NCBI GenBank assembly: GCA_947383685.1
Contig: CANDEE010000033.1
Location: 1 to 20,550 of the forward strand
Reading direction: 5' to 3'
Length of the DNA stretch: 20,550 nucleotides
Source of the DNA: an uncultured Pseudoflavonifractor sp.
GTDB lineage: Bacteria > Bacillota > Clostridia > Oscillospirales > Oscillospiraceae
In this document: positions 14,801 to 19,822 of the stretch, piece after piece
Numbering within the stretch: position 1 is the stretch's first letter
Layout of the letters: each line of letters begins with the position of its first letter
Notes under the pieces: generated by a model
What the model saw: only the letters and a program-made list of their open reading frames with translations
Told to the model about the DNA's origin: nothing
Database searches by the model: none
Position numbers and translations under genes: made by a program

Positions 14801-15515
14801 CATCGACCCCACAGAGGGTAACGGAAACTACTATATGGGACAGATGAAAGACAACTATGTGGTCTGGTCCCAAGTAGAGGGCCCGGAGACGCTCCCGGAG
14901 GGTTCCACGGTGACCCTCTCCTCCCCCGACTGGTACGATGTGCTTCAGTTCTGGCAGGACAGCGACCTTGTGATGTTCAAGGAACAGAACCGGGAACCGG
15001 AATGGTATCAGGTCACCTATGGCGGAGACCCCGCCCAAGACGTGTTTGCCTACCGGGCTGTCCCCTATTACTGGGCAAGAAGCTGGTTTGACGAGGCTCA
15101 GTGGGCCACCCTCACTGCCAGTATCGCCGCCATCCCCAGCGCAGGGCAAAGCCGCCAGGCCATTGCCCAGACCTGGATAGAGGCCCATGAGGGAGTGATG
15201 ACCCGGCTTTTCCCTGGCGGCTCCATGACCTGCTCCTATGTGAAGGTGGCAGATGTGAGAATTCTGGAGGATATGCCCGAAAGCTGGTTCCCAAAAGAAA
15301 CCAGTGACCATGAGCGGTTCACCTTCCGCTATACCGTCATCTTTGTCCCGGAGAATGAGGACGCACTGAATACCCTTATGGCGGGCAACACTGGGGAATA
15401 CAACGGGAATGACCCCGATGTGCCCCAGGGAGCCTATGAATATTCCCGCACGGGCAGTATGTATCTTTCCGAGGAGGACAACGTCTGGCTCTGCGCCGGG
15501 GTCGGCACAGGCTGA
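11847..15515 (+). CDS. BlaR1/MecR1-type M56 metalloprotease with giant extracellular region
   Basis: A 1222-residue membrane protein. The N-terminal part (about 1-340) is an M56 sensor-protease: several membrane helices, zinc motif HEETH (H238-H242) and downstream ligand Glu279 in CELACDESV. A final helix at about 342-362 (MAAAVLAVAVLASV) leads to a Thr/Pro linker and then about 860 extracellular residues. That region is rich in Trp, Tyr, Asp and Glu, lacks the SxxK/KTG signature of BlaR1 penicillin sensors, and starts with GEELRWFNEEYFN. The signal sensed is therefore unlikely to be a beta-lactam by the usual route. The start at 11847 is chosen for AAAGGGG upstream; 11838 and 11859 are alternatives. 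Confidence 0.9.
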   Translation: MRNDMMLEILITSTALIFALLLIRRVFRETLSRRVQYALWGLVLVRLLIPVQLFGLPVANFSVLTATKPVEQAVLQQVNRQVYYSRPVERMSPEELLKQNILVSEVPTAEEGAAMILMEPPTPGSPISFQQRGYLVRDAETNAVTLYEHMAVGPWEILSNLWKSGMAVMALFFLGSNLIFWQRLRKVRREFTPEDGPARKVYLVPDGVLPSPCLFGNSIYLTPAAIETPDKLRHVLMHEETHARHLDPLWSLLRCLCLTVYWFDPLVWVAAACSKTDCELACDESVLEALGEAERVPYGQTLLSLIPVKRASNPMIAATTMTAGKKQLKERVTRIAKGSRQMAAAVLAVAVLASVTAACTFTGAKPTGAVTPSPTESQQPQGPRALTGEELRWFNEEYFNRDPNPAISYIYTIRNQFINGAFNLYDKPEDIDLYQLFYCEGSILTAEEHMTVFEIESPDGLACPAYKMTAQEMDDVLREYTGLTLAQTNMVGLEHFIYQNDAYYWMHGDTNYPGDIEILSGTREGDTVKLYHHGWNSGSEWCETTLSRQPDGGYWFVSNRECEKPSIPTPLPAWEPVATVDLSVLEPYTAPAVTVEAHRGDFDGSYENRLENWNFDGHNVVIYRATDGHIHAAIRQADDTMNVFLTIPSDDCNMFFYHDLLGHDGFYIRHAGEDGNSVYDYFYINQDAVPVRLLTAPFSDNGQIDLNGDGSDELLSNKGFFFQREGHIYEVRFAGLEEHWPGQVDHISLNRYGKYYTLRGYTGDYKDWIRYLYFDGENLLIYKNEKPTTDHMVVGADENVPAAVVEEAKDFVSEVYLTAEKERLEADSEKKMDSQDVMSLPEYDDWRVDYFAGPYVYSYGGATVEGWWFNYELHTTTPEDVVLAGGRYLTEDDWVSPGYPGCDALFFEVKDGSYRLLHSGMYQESPESYYMSEQVLQMMEEGGVELTDGATYAKLWFQKRLEHLTDPHGMRIQYADGKGNGGAYLIDPTEGNGNYYMGQMKDNYVVWSQVEGPETLPEGSTVTLSSPDWYDVLQFWQDSDLVMFKEQNREPEWYQVTYGGDPAQDVFAYRAVPYYWARSWFDEAQWATLTASIAAIPSAGQSRQAIAQTWIEAHEGVMTRLFPGGSMTCSYVKVADVRILEDMPESWFPKETSDHERFTFRYTVIFVPENEDALNTLMAGNTGEYNGNDPDVPQGAYEYSRTGSMYLSEEDNVWLCAGVGTG

Positions 15516-15523
15516 TAAAGCAA

Positions 15524-15561
15524 GTATGGGGCCGCCCTTTCAGGCGGCCCCATACATTTTT
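15524..15561 (+). terminator. Intrinsic terminator of the BlaI-M56 operon
   Basis: A 13-bp perfect stem (GTATGGGGCCGCC, 15524-15536, with its complement at 15543-15555) is followed by ATTTTT, eight bases after the M56 stop codon. Confidence 0.92.
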
Positions 15562-15826
15562 AACCCATCATCCCCAGGCACCACACCGCCGTAGCCAGCA
15601 GGGCCCCCAGGGCCACATACCCCGGTGGGGGAATCCGCTGCCACCAGCGGCTTTTTCGCTTCTTTACAAATCCGTCGGCCACCCTTCTGGCCTCCTCCAC
15701 CACCTGGTCGGCGGTAACTCCCCCCTGGCCGATGATGCCCTCCCGGACAATGAAGATGGCCTCCTCAAAAAACCGGCGGTCCGGGGATTTGACAACAATG
15801 ACCCGCCTGCTGATGCCTTTTATCAT
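15560..15826 (-). CDS. Small C-terminally anchored membrane protein of unknown function (88 aa)
   Basis: I cannot assign a function. Residues 1-50 are soluble-looking (MIKGISRRVIVVKSPDRRFFE..., then an alpha-helical VTADQVVEEARRVADGFV), followed by a basic stretch KKRKSRWW and one hydrophobic segment at the C terminus (about 68-86), giving a tail-anchored layout. Similar small proteins occur in Oscillospiraceae genomes and are sometimes mislabelled as a translation initiation factor. GGGAGGAC precedes the start at 15826. The upstream region has a candidate sporulation-type promoter (15857-15886), and spoVT is the next minus-strand gene, so a role in spore formation is a reasonable guess only. 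Confidence 0.75.
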   Translation of the reverse strand: MIKGISRRVIVVKSPDRRFFEEAIFIVREGIIGQGGVTADQVVEEARRVADGFVKKRKSRWWQRIPPPGYVALGALLATAVWCLGMMG

Positions 15827-15856
15827 AGGTATGTCCTCCCTGTTGTTTTCTGTTTC

Positions 15857-15886
15857 CAGTATGGCCCAAGCAGGGAAAAATCATAC
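15857..15886 (-). promoter_or_regulatory. Candidate sigma-G-type promoter of the 15560-15826 gene
   Basis: Minus-strand GTATG (15882-15886) and CATACTG (15857-15863) are separated by 18 bp, close to the sigma-G consensus GYATR / CATACTA with one mismatch in the -10. No clear sigma-A promoter is seen in the same interval. Confidence 0.4.
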
Positions 15887-15888
15887 CG

Positions 15889-15917
15889 GCATATCCTCCG
15901 CTTTCCCGGCGTAAACT
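15889..15917 (+). promoter_or_regulatory. Candidate sporulation-type promoter of the 28-codon gene
   Basis: GCATA (15889-15893) is followed after 15 bp by GCGTAAACT (15909-15917), which matches the sigma-F/G -10 GGNNANNNT except at the second base; it also resembles a sigma-E box with one mismatch. It lies 22 bp before the small gene at 15940. Confidence 0.3.
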
Positions 15918-15939
15918 GACAGGACGGGGGGAAGCAAGC

Positions 15940-16026
15940 ATGGAAGAAAAACAGCCCTGGCTGGCTCTGGCAATTTTGTTTGGCGTAAACATCGCCATTA
16001 TTTTGCTGTTTCAGACGCTTTTATAA
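15940..16026 (+). CDS. Putative 28-residue single-pass membrane peptide
   Basis: The open frame reads MEEKQPWLALAILFGVNIAI and ends in a hydrophobic stretch closing with FQTLL: a short acidic/polar N terminus and one 20-residue hydrophobic helix. A GGGGGAAG stretch lies 6-13 bases upstream of the ATG, and a perfect terminator begins seven bases after the stop. It sits alone on the plus strand between two minus-strand genes. Nothing else explains a promoter-like region and terminator bracketing this frame, but at this length chance cannot be excluded. Small single-pass peptides are common among sporulation membrane proteins. Confidence 0.5.
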   Translation: MEEKQPWLALAILFGVNIAIILLFQTLL

Positions 16027-16033
16027 TCAAAAG

Positions 16034-16066
16034 AGACCCGTCCCAGCACTGGGACGGGTCTTTTTT
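16034..16066. terminator. Bidirectional intrinsic terminator
   Basis: A 12-bp perfect stem (AGACCCGTCCCA, 16034-16045, with its complement at 16050-16061) has a 4-base loop and a run of Ts (16061-16066). It ends the small plus-strand gene; AAAAG on the other side serves spoVT on the minus strand. Confidence 0.9.
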
Positions 16067-16070
16067 GATT

Positions 16071-16619
16071 TTACCCCTCCATGTGCCGGCCCAGGAAGCC
16101 GGACATGGACTGCAAAAGCTTGTACTCGGTATCCCCACCGCTGGCGCCCAGGTCCCCCTCCTCGTCAGCAAAGAGGACGCAACCCAGCACGTCGCCCTCA
16201 GCCATAATGGGAGCGGCGCAAGCCACAAAGAACTTGCCTGTTTCATCGCTGACGGGCATGGGGGTCTCCCCCGCTTGGAACTGGTAGATTTTCCGTCCCT
16301 CCAGCACCGCCTCCAGCCGCTCGCCCAGCCGCTTATCCATCAGGTCCCGGCGGGGGGCACCCGCCACGGCGATGCAGCTATCCCGGTCGGTGATGACGCA
16401 GACATGGCCTGTGGTCTTATTCAAGGTCTCGCACATTTGGGTGGCAAAGTCGGAAAGGCCGCCCATCAGGGAATACTTTTTGAAGATGACCTCGCCGTCC
16501 TTGTCAGTGTAAATCTCCAGCGGGTCGCCCTCGCGGATACGCATGGTTCTCCGGATCTCCTTGGGGATCACTACCCGCCCCAGGTCGTCGATCCGGCGTA
16601 CAATTCCGGTCGCTTTCAT
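16071..16619 (-). CDS. spoVT: Stage V sporulation transcriptional regulator SpoVT
   Basis: A 182-residue regulator of late forespore gene expression. Residues 1-50 are the swapped-hairpin AbrB-type DNA-binding domain, with the near-invariant MKATGIVRRIDDLGRVVIP start, IRRTMRIREGDPLEI and the FKKYS end. Residues about 55-178 form the GAF-like ligand domain. The start at 16619 has AGGAGG nine bases upstream and matches the family exactly, although the open frame continues without a stop for another 192 codons to 17195. In Bacillus spoVT is transcribed by sigma-G and adjusts the sigma-G regulon; a matching promoter is at 16661-16690. The mobile element has landed directly upstream but seems to leave this promoter intact. 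Confidence 0.95.
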   Translation of the reverse strand: MKATGIVRRIDDLGRVVIPKEIRRTMRIREGDPLEIYTDKDGEVIFKKYSLMGGLSDFATQMCETLNKTTGHVCVITDRDSCIAVAGAPRRDLMDKRLGERLEAVLEGRKIYQFQAGETPMPVSDETGKFFVACAAPIMAEGDVLGCVLFADEEGDLGASGGDTEYKLLQSMSGFLGRHMEG

Positions 16620-17195
16620 TTCTCTCTCCTCCTGCGGTTTTTTCGTGCCATTGACAAATCTTATTATCCGCAGGTTCCTTTTCCCTATGCAGGAGATTTG
16701 AACGGAATCATTTGGTAAAAAACAGCCAGTTCCTATCCTGCTGACATAGTTCCGTCTTCTATTTATTCCGCCCCTTAGCATATCCACTTGATTCTTCACC
16801 ATTTTTCGAATCAATAGACAGAGGAATGCTACAAAAATCACTCCGTAGCACGGACAGATCCAGTAACTATTCACCATAATGTCTTTTCCTGCAAAAAAGG
16901 CAAAAAAGTCCTGGTACGCACAGGTCACACTCCCTGGAAGGTTCCGCAGGATATTGCCAATGCCGACTGTATCTGCCCCCGAATAGGATGCCATAGAGAT
17001 ATCCAAAACAAACAAAAATGCCTTTAGAATGACAAAATATATCCCCACGCCCAGGATCCCGGTTGTAAGCAAACGAAGTAGTAGCTTTCCATTATCATCA
17101 ACCATCATGTTATTATCAAGGGCTGCTTTCACTACATCAACAAGTTTCTTCCCGTCTAAATACGCCCAAACGGTTTTTCTTTTCATTCGCTTCAT
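16620..17195 (-). CDS. Two-pass membrane protein of unknown function, open into spoVT
   Basis: From ATG 17195 (AAAGGAAG seven bases upstream) an AT-rich frame reads a basic N terminus (MKRMKRKTVWAYL), a helix at about 44-65, an extracellular loop and a second helix at about 112-130 (CYGVIFVAFLCLLIRKM). I recognise no family. After about residue 143 the composition no longer looks coding (RRRNYVSRIGTGCF...), and it runs over the spoVT promoter and into spoVT in frame without any stop. The likely picture is an element-end gene that lost its own 3' end at the junction with the host. A true 374-residue membrane-SpoVT fusion is possible but less likely. It lies 36 bp downstream of the SprT-like gene, in the same direction. 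Confidence 0.5.
16661..16690 (-). promoter_or_regulatory. Candidate sigma-F/G promoter of spoVT
   Basis: Minus-strand GCATA (16686-16690) and GGATAATAA (16661-16669) have a 16-bp spacer, close to the forespore consensus (the last -10 base differs). It is 42 bp upstream of the spoVT start. Confidence 0.45.
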
Positions 17196-17231
17196 AGTCA
17201 GCTTCCTTTCTTTGGGTGGGGAAGAAGCTGT

Positions 17232-17906
17232 TTAGGCTTCTTCCTCAAATTCAACATTGCAATCGCCGCATATAACATGAACTTCCTTTGTTGCCCTGAT
17301 AATGCACCCGCACACGGGGCAAACATATTTTCGGGAACTCTGCTTTGTTTTAGCTGCACCGGGGATTTTCGGAAGGCTCTTTCTGTGAAGTTCAAACTTC
17401 TTATCCTGCATCCCGGCAACAAAGGCTTTTGCTTCATCATTCAGGCTTGTTTTAGTCCAGCCGTATTTTGCATCCTTTTCAACCGTCAAGCCGTGCTGTT
17501 CAGCCGCTTCTTTGTATTTCTTATTGTGGTATGTGCCACCCCTGCTTGTGTCCTGAACCCCAATTTGCAGATTGTAAAGGTGAACCATTTCATGTAAGAG
17601 GGTTTCCGCAACCTGTTCAAAAGGTCTTGCAAGGTGTTCCGCACAAATATTGATTTCATAGAAGCCATCATCTTTCTTCATTGCTTCAAGGGCTTCTTTT
17701 GTCAGGGTTGCAAGGTCAGCAACCTTTTTCTGTTCGCCAACGCTCCACGCCTTCCAAGCGGTACACCACCCATAAGCACCTTTTGTTGTGTCCGGGCTTA
17801 CCGTGATAACGGGGGCTTGAAGTTCACCGTTATAGAACTTTTCATTGAACTTTGAAAATAAATTTTCAAGTTTTTCAATTACGGGTTTCAAACTGGTTTC
17901 TTTCAT
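17232..17906 (-). CDS. SprT-like zinc metalloprotease domain protein with zinc ribbon
   Basis: A 224-residue protein. The SprT-like domain (about 10-140) has the zinc-binding motif HEMVH (H105-H109) and a further histidine in GGTYHNKKY (H127). The C terminus is a four-cysteine zinc ribbon: CPVC (C196, C199) and CGDC (C213, C216). Eukaryotic relatives (SPRTN) digest proteins crosslinked to DNA. Bacterial SprT-like proteins are frequent in conjugative islands and phages but their role is not established. AAAGGCGG lies upstream of the start at 17906. It is 16 bp behind the small gene at 17923-18171 and would be transcribed from the repressor-region promoter at 18256-18284. Confidence 0.88.
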   Translation of the reverse strand: MKETSLKPVIEKLENLFSKFNEKFYNGELQAPVITVSPDTTKGAYGWCTAWKAWSVGEQKKVADLATLTKEALEAMKKDDGFYEINICAEHLARPFEQVAETLLHEMVHLYNLQIGVQDTSRGGTYHNKKYKEAAEQHGLTVEKDAKYGWTKTSLNDEAKAFVAGMQDKKFELHRKSLPKIPGAAKTKQSSRKYVCPVCGCIIRATKEVHVICGDCNVEFEEEA

Positions 17907-17922
17907 TTATTGACCGCCTTTC

Positions 17923-18171
17923 TTATTCCGCAATATCGTTAAAGGATAAGCACCTTGTTATAAGATCAATTTCAATTTGTCCAAACTGTGCGTTCTTCAA
18001 GGCTTGCACCACTTTATCAAGGCTGATAGGAAAATCTTCTGTAATATCCTTTACTGCGATAACTTCACCATTACCTTCAACATATTTTCTTGCAGCCTTT
18101 TCATTGACTGCGGGAACAGCTACTTTGAAGCAATCCTTTCCATCATCAAGATAAACCATATACTTTTTCAT
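17923..18171 (-). CDS. Small element-encoded protein of unknown function (82 aa)
   Basis: I do not recognise a function. The 82-residue product begins MKKYMVYLDDGKDCFKVAVP, suggesting a beta-beta-alpha start, continues with an alpha-helical NEKAARKYVEGNGEVIAVKD and ends in a helical LITRCLSFNDIAE; no membrane segment or metal motif is present. It is the first gene of the leftward unit (this gene, SprT-like, membrane protein) and is driven by the strong divergent promoter at 18256-18284. Its ribosome site AAGGATGAAGTG is a little far from the ATG. The same leader string (AGGATGAAGTGATTTA) recurs on the plus strand at 19748-19763 before the recombinase. Confidence 0.7.
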   Translation of the reverse strand: MKKYMVYLDDGKDCFKVAVPAVNEKAARKYVEGNGEVIAVKDITEDFPISLDKVVQALKNAQFGQIEIDLITRCLSFNDIAE

Positions 18172-18241
18172 AAATCACTTCATCCTTTCATTTTGCTTGC
18201 CGTTGCAGCGGCTTTGTTCGTTGTCGTTTGGTTCAATTCCC

Positions 18242-18335
18242 TTGAACTTGTCTATATTATAGCATCCGGTTTTGAACTTGTCAATAGGTTTTTTCAAAAT
18301 TTTTGAACTTTTTTTCCTAACCCCCTTGAACTTTT
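18242..18335. repeat. TTGAACTT operator-like repeat array between divergent promoters
   Basis: Four direct copies of TTGAACTT lie at 18242, 18272, 18303 and 18326 (start positions). The first two share TTGAACTTGTC and the last two TTGAACTTTT. The first three are spaced 30 and 31 bp, close to three helical turns, and the fourth 23 bp further. A GTTCAA in the opposite sense lies at 18231. Copies cover the start site and -35 of the leftward promoter and the -35 of the rightward promoter, the layout of a CI-type genetic switch. Confidence 0.65.
18256..18284 (-). promoter_or_regulatory. Leftward element promoter
   Basis: Consensus minus-strand TTGACA (18279-18284) and TATAAT (18256-18261) have exactly 17 bp between them. 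The -35 overlaps repeat copy 18272-18282, and another copy (18242-18252) covers the expected start of transcription. Confidence 0.85.
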
Positions 18336-18354
18336 CTTCAAAGTGCGTTATAAT
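18326..18354 (+). promoter_or_regulatory. Rightward promoter of the XRE regulator gene
   Basis: TTGAAC (18326-18331) and perfect TATAAT (18349-18354) have a 17-bp spacer, 31 bases before the ATG at 18386. The -35 is itself one copy of the TTGAACTT repeat, which implies autoregulation. Confidence 0.82.
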
Positions 18355-18385
18355 GTAAGTACCCCATAGGAAAGGAAGTGATTGC

Positions 18386-18847
18386 ATGAAGGATTTCACC
18401 ACGGCTGATAGATTGAAACAAATCATGGCTGAAAGGGGGATAAAGCAAGTTGACATTTTAGAAGCCTGTCAACCATTCTGTGAAAAATACGGCGTTCAGT
18501 TGAAGAAAAACGATTTAAGCCAATATGTTTCAGGGAAGGTTGAACCAAAGCAAGATAAGCTGTCTATTTTGGGAATGGCTCTGAAAGTCAATGAAGTTTG
18601 GCTTATGGGGTATAATGTTCCTGCCGGAAGGGATGAATTAGCCAAGTTAGAACAACGCCTTCAAAATGAAGTCGCCGCCTGTGAAATGTTTGAACGGTGT
18701 TATGGAAAAGAAGCGTTTCAAGCGGTCAAACTTTTTCTTCAACTTGACACACTGGATCAGGGGCGAATTATCGGTTCTATGGAAACGCTGCTTGAAGATG
18801 AAAAGTATTCCATTCAAAAAGAATCATTAAACGGGAAGGCAATATAA
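18386..18847 (+). CDS. XRE-family (CI-like) transcriptional regulator
   Basis: A 153-residue regulator. The N-terminal helix-turn-helix (about 5-75) reads TTADRLKQIMAERGIKQVDI, then KNDLSQYVSGKVEPKQDKL and LGMALKVNEVWLMGYN, the pattern of CI/Cro-like element repressors. The C-terminal half is helical and includes a Glu/Leu-rich segment (about 80-120) that could mediate dimerisation. There is no peptidase S24 motif, so release by RecA-driven self-cleavage is unlikely. AAAGGAAGTG precedes the ATG. It lies between the two TTGAAC/GTTCAA repeat clusters and is the obvious candidate to bind them, controlling both its own gene and the leftward operon. Confidence 0.9.
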   Translation: MKDFTTADRLKQIMAERGIKQVDILEACQPFCEKYGVQLKKNDLSQYVSGKVEPKQDKLSILGMALKVNEVWLMGYNVPAGRDELAKLEQRLQNEVAACEMFERCYGKEAFQAVKLFLQLDTLDQGRIIGSMETLLEDEKYSIQKESLNGKAI

Positions 18848-18862
18848 TTTTTGTAGATTTCA

Positions 18863-19046
18863 GTTCAAGGTAGGTTCAACGGGGTTCACCTTGTCCGGTT
18901 CAAGATGAAAACCCCTTGAAAACAAGAAGGTTCAAGTTGGTTCAAGTTATTTTTGCTATTTTTACAATTTTATATTTCTGATAATGGCGGTATTGCATTG
19001 TTTCAGAAAAATAAAAAGAATAAGAAAAGCATCTTGAACTTGAACC
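18863..19046. repeat. GTTCAA repeat cluster downstream of the regulator gene
   Basis: GTTCAA occurs at 18863, 18874, 18898, 18930 and 18940, with a degenerate GTTCAC at 18884. GGTTCAAGTT is a perfect tandem decamer at 18929-18948, one helical turn apart. Inverted copies TTGAAC lie at 19034 and 19040, where AACTTGAACC (19037-19046) is the exact reverse complement of the decamer. The cluster fills the 241-bp gap between the regulator and the gene at 19089; no other feature is seen there and no clear promoter could be placed. Confidence 0.6.
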
Positions 19047-19088
19047 AACATGAACTTTGAAAAGTTAATTTCAGAAAGGAAATTTGTT

Positions 19089-19358
19089 ATGAGTGCAAAA
19101 AACAGGGTTATCAATGGTGATTATGCGGGAAGTCAGGTTGTAGGGGGCGGTGCTGCCAACGCTGCGATTGCTTTGGGATTTATCAAGCAATTACGATTGA
19201 ACAGTACAACGGTTGAAAGCTATGAAGTTTTGGGCGGTGTAGCCGGGGCTGTTTCAAAAAATGGTTATCAGGTAAAGATCATCTTCAAAGACGGGAAGAA
19301 AAGCCTGTTGGAAGTGGATGAAAAAATTTATAAAGCCATTGTTCAGGCTTGCTTCTGA
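19089..19358 (+). CDS. Small conserved element protein of unknown function (89 aa)
   Basis: The 89-residue product has a beta-strand start (MSAKNRVINGDYAGSQVVGG), a Gly/Ala-rich stretch in the middle (about 18-32 and again 53-59, GGVAGAV) and a charged C-terminal part (VKIIFKDGKKSLLEVDEKIY, about 64-83). From memory, similar KNRVINGDY...FKDGKKSL-EVDEKIYK proteins are widespread in Clostridia mobile elements, with no known function. ATG at 19089 is preferred because AAAGGAAA lies upstream; an in-frame ATG at 19050 directly follows the GTTCAA cluster and has no ribosome site. It is followed after 15 bp by the gene at 19374. Confidence 0.75.
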   Translation: MSAKNRVINGDYAGSQVVGGGAANAAIALGFIKQLRLNSTTVESYEVLGGVAGAVSKNGYQVKIIFKDGKKSLLEVDEKIYKAIVQACF

Positions 19359-19373
19359 AAGGAAGTGATATTT

Positions 19374-19688
19374 GTGTATTCAATTAGATATACAGTAAAT
19401 CCACCAAACAAGGTTTTTTCTGTGAACGAATTAGAAGAATTGTTTTTTGAAAAGTTATCTTCAAATTTAACTAATTCTGAAAATTCAAAAATAGAACTCT
19501 TGCGAATGTCAGACGGGGCTTTAACGGTGGAATACAACCATTATCCAATCGGAAAAATAAAACTGCAAGGAAGAAAGCATTGGATTCAAGTCTTAAAAGG
19601 AACATACACAACACGAACATTTGAAGGTGATCTTGAATTGCTGATTTCTCATATTGAAGAATGGGTAAGGTATTTGAGAAAACTTTGA
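19374..19688 (+). CDS. Small element protein of unknown function (104 aa)
   Basis: I do not recognise this protein. It starts at GTG 19374, correctly spaced behind AAAGGAAG; the earlier GTG at 19365 overlaps the ribosome site. The product is mixed alpha/beta: a strand (MYSIRYTVN), an acidic helix (VNELEELFFEKLSS), strands around DGALTVEYNHYPIGKIKLQ, a central RKHWIQVLKG and an amphipathic C-terminal helix (LELLISHIEEWVRYLRKL). It has no membrane segment and no zinc motif. It is probably translated from the same message as the gene at 19089. Its place just before the recombinase would suit a recombination accessory protein, but no excisionase signature is visible. Confidence 0.7.
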   Translation: MYSIRYTVNPPNKVFSVNELEELFFEKLSSNLTNSENSKIELLRMSDGALTVEYNHYPIGKIKLQGRKHWIQVLKGTYTTRTFEGDLELLISHIEEWVRYLRKL

Positions 19689-19735
19689 AAACAAAAAAAT
19701 TCCCCCGTCAGTGCTGCAACACCAACGGGGGATAA
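19689..19735. terminator. Hairpin with minus-strand U-tract before the recombinase gene
   Basis: CCCCCGT (19702-19708) pairs with ACGGGGG (19725-19731), with a partial inner GTG/CAC pair. On the minus strand the stem is followed by AATTTTTTT, the form of an intrinsic terminator. On the plus strand no T-run follows, so for the genes at 19089-19688 it would be a 3'-end or processing structure at best. Confidence 0.5.
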
Positions 19736-19742
19736 CGACCAT

Positions 19743-19805
19743 AAATCAGGATGAAGTGATTTAGGCGGTCTGTCTATATTATATCACTTCACGCCTGATT
19801 TTTCA
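19743..19805 (+). promoter_or_regulatory. Two-part hairpin with T-run before the recombinase (attenuator-like)
   Basis: AAATCAGG (19743-19750) pairs with CCTGATTT (19794-19801), and inside it GAAGTGAT (19753-19760) pairs with ATCACTTC (19783-19790). A T-run (19798-19803) overlaps the end of the outer stem. This is the shape of a plus-strand intrinsic terminator placed 18 bases before the recombinase start, so recombinase expression may depend on read-through. The loop (19761-19782) is AT-rich and could also hold a -10 element. Confidence 0.55.
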
Positions 19806-19822
19806 AGATAGGCGGTGAAGTT

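Noticed and set aside
13599..15311. 570-codon minus-strand frame antisense to the M56 gene
   Set aside because: It is strikingly long but shows Val/Leu/His-rich shadow composition, no ribosome site, and the plus-strand frame has clear M56 motifs and terminator.
17395..17410. GAAGTTCAAACTTC palindrome inside the SprT-like gene
   Set aside because: It resembles the TTGAACTT repeats but is a single coding-region copy in AT-rich sequence, so I did not count it as an operator.
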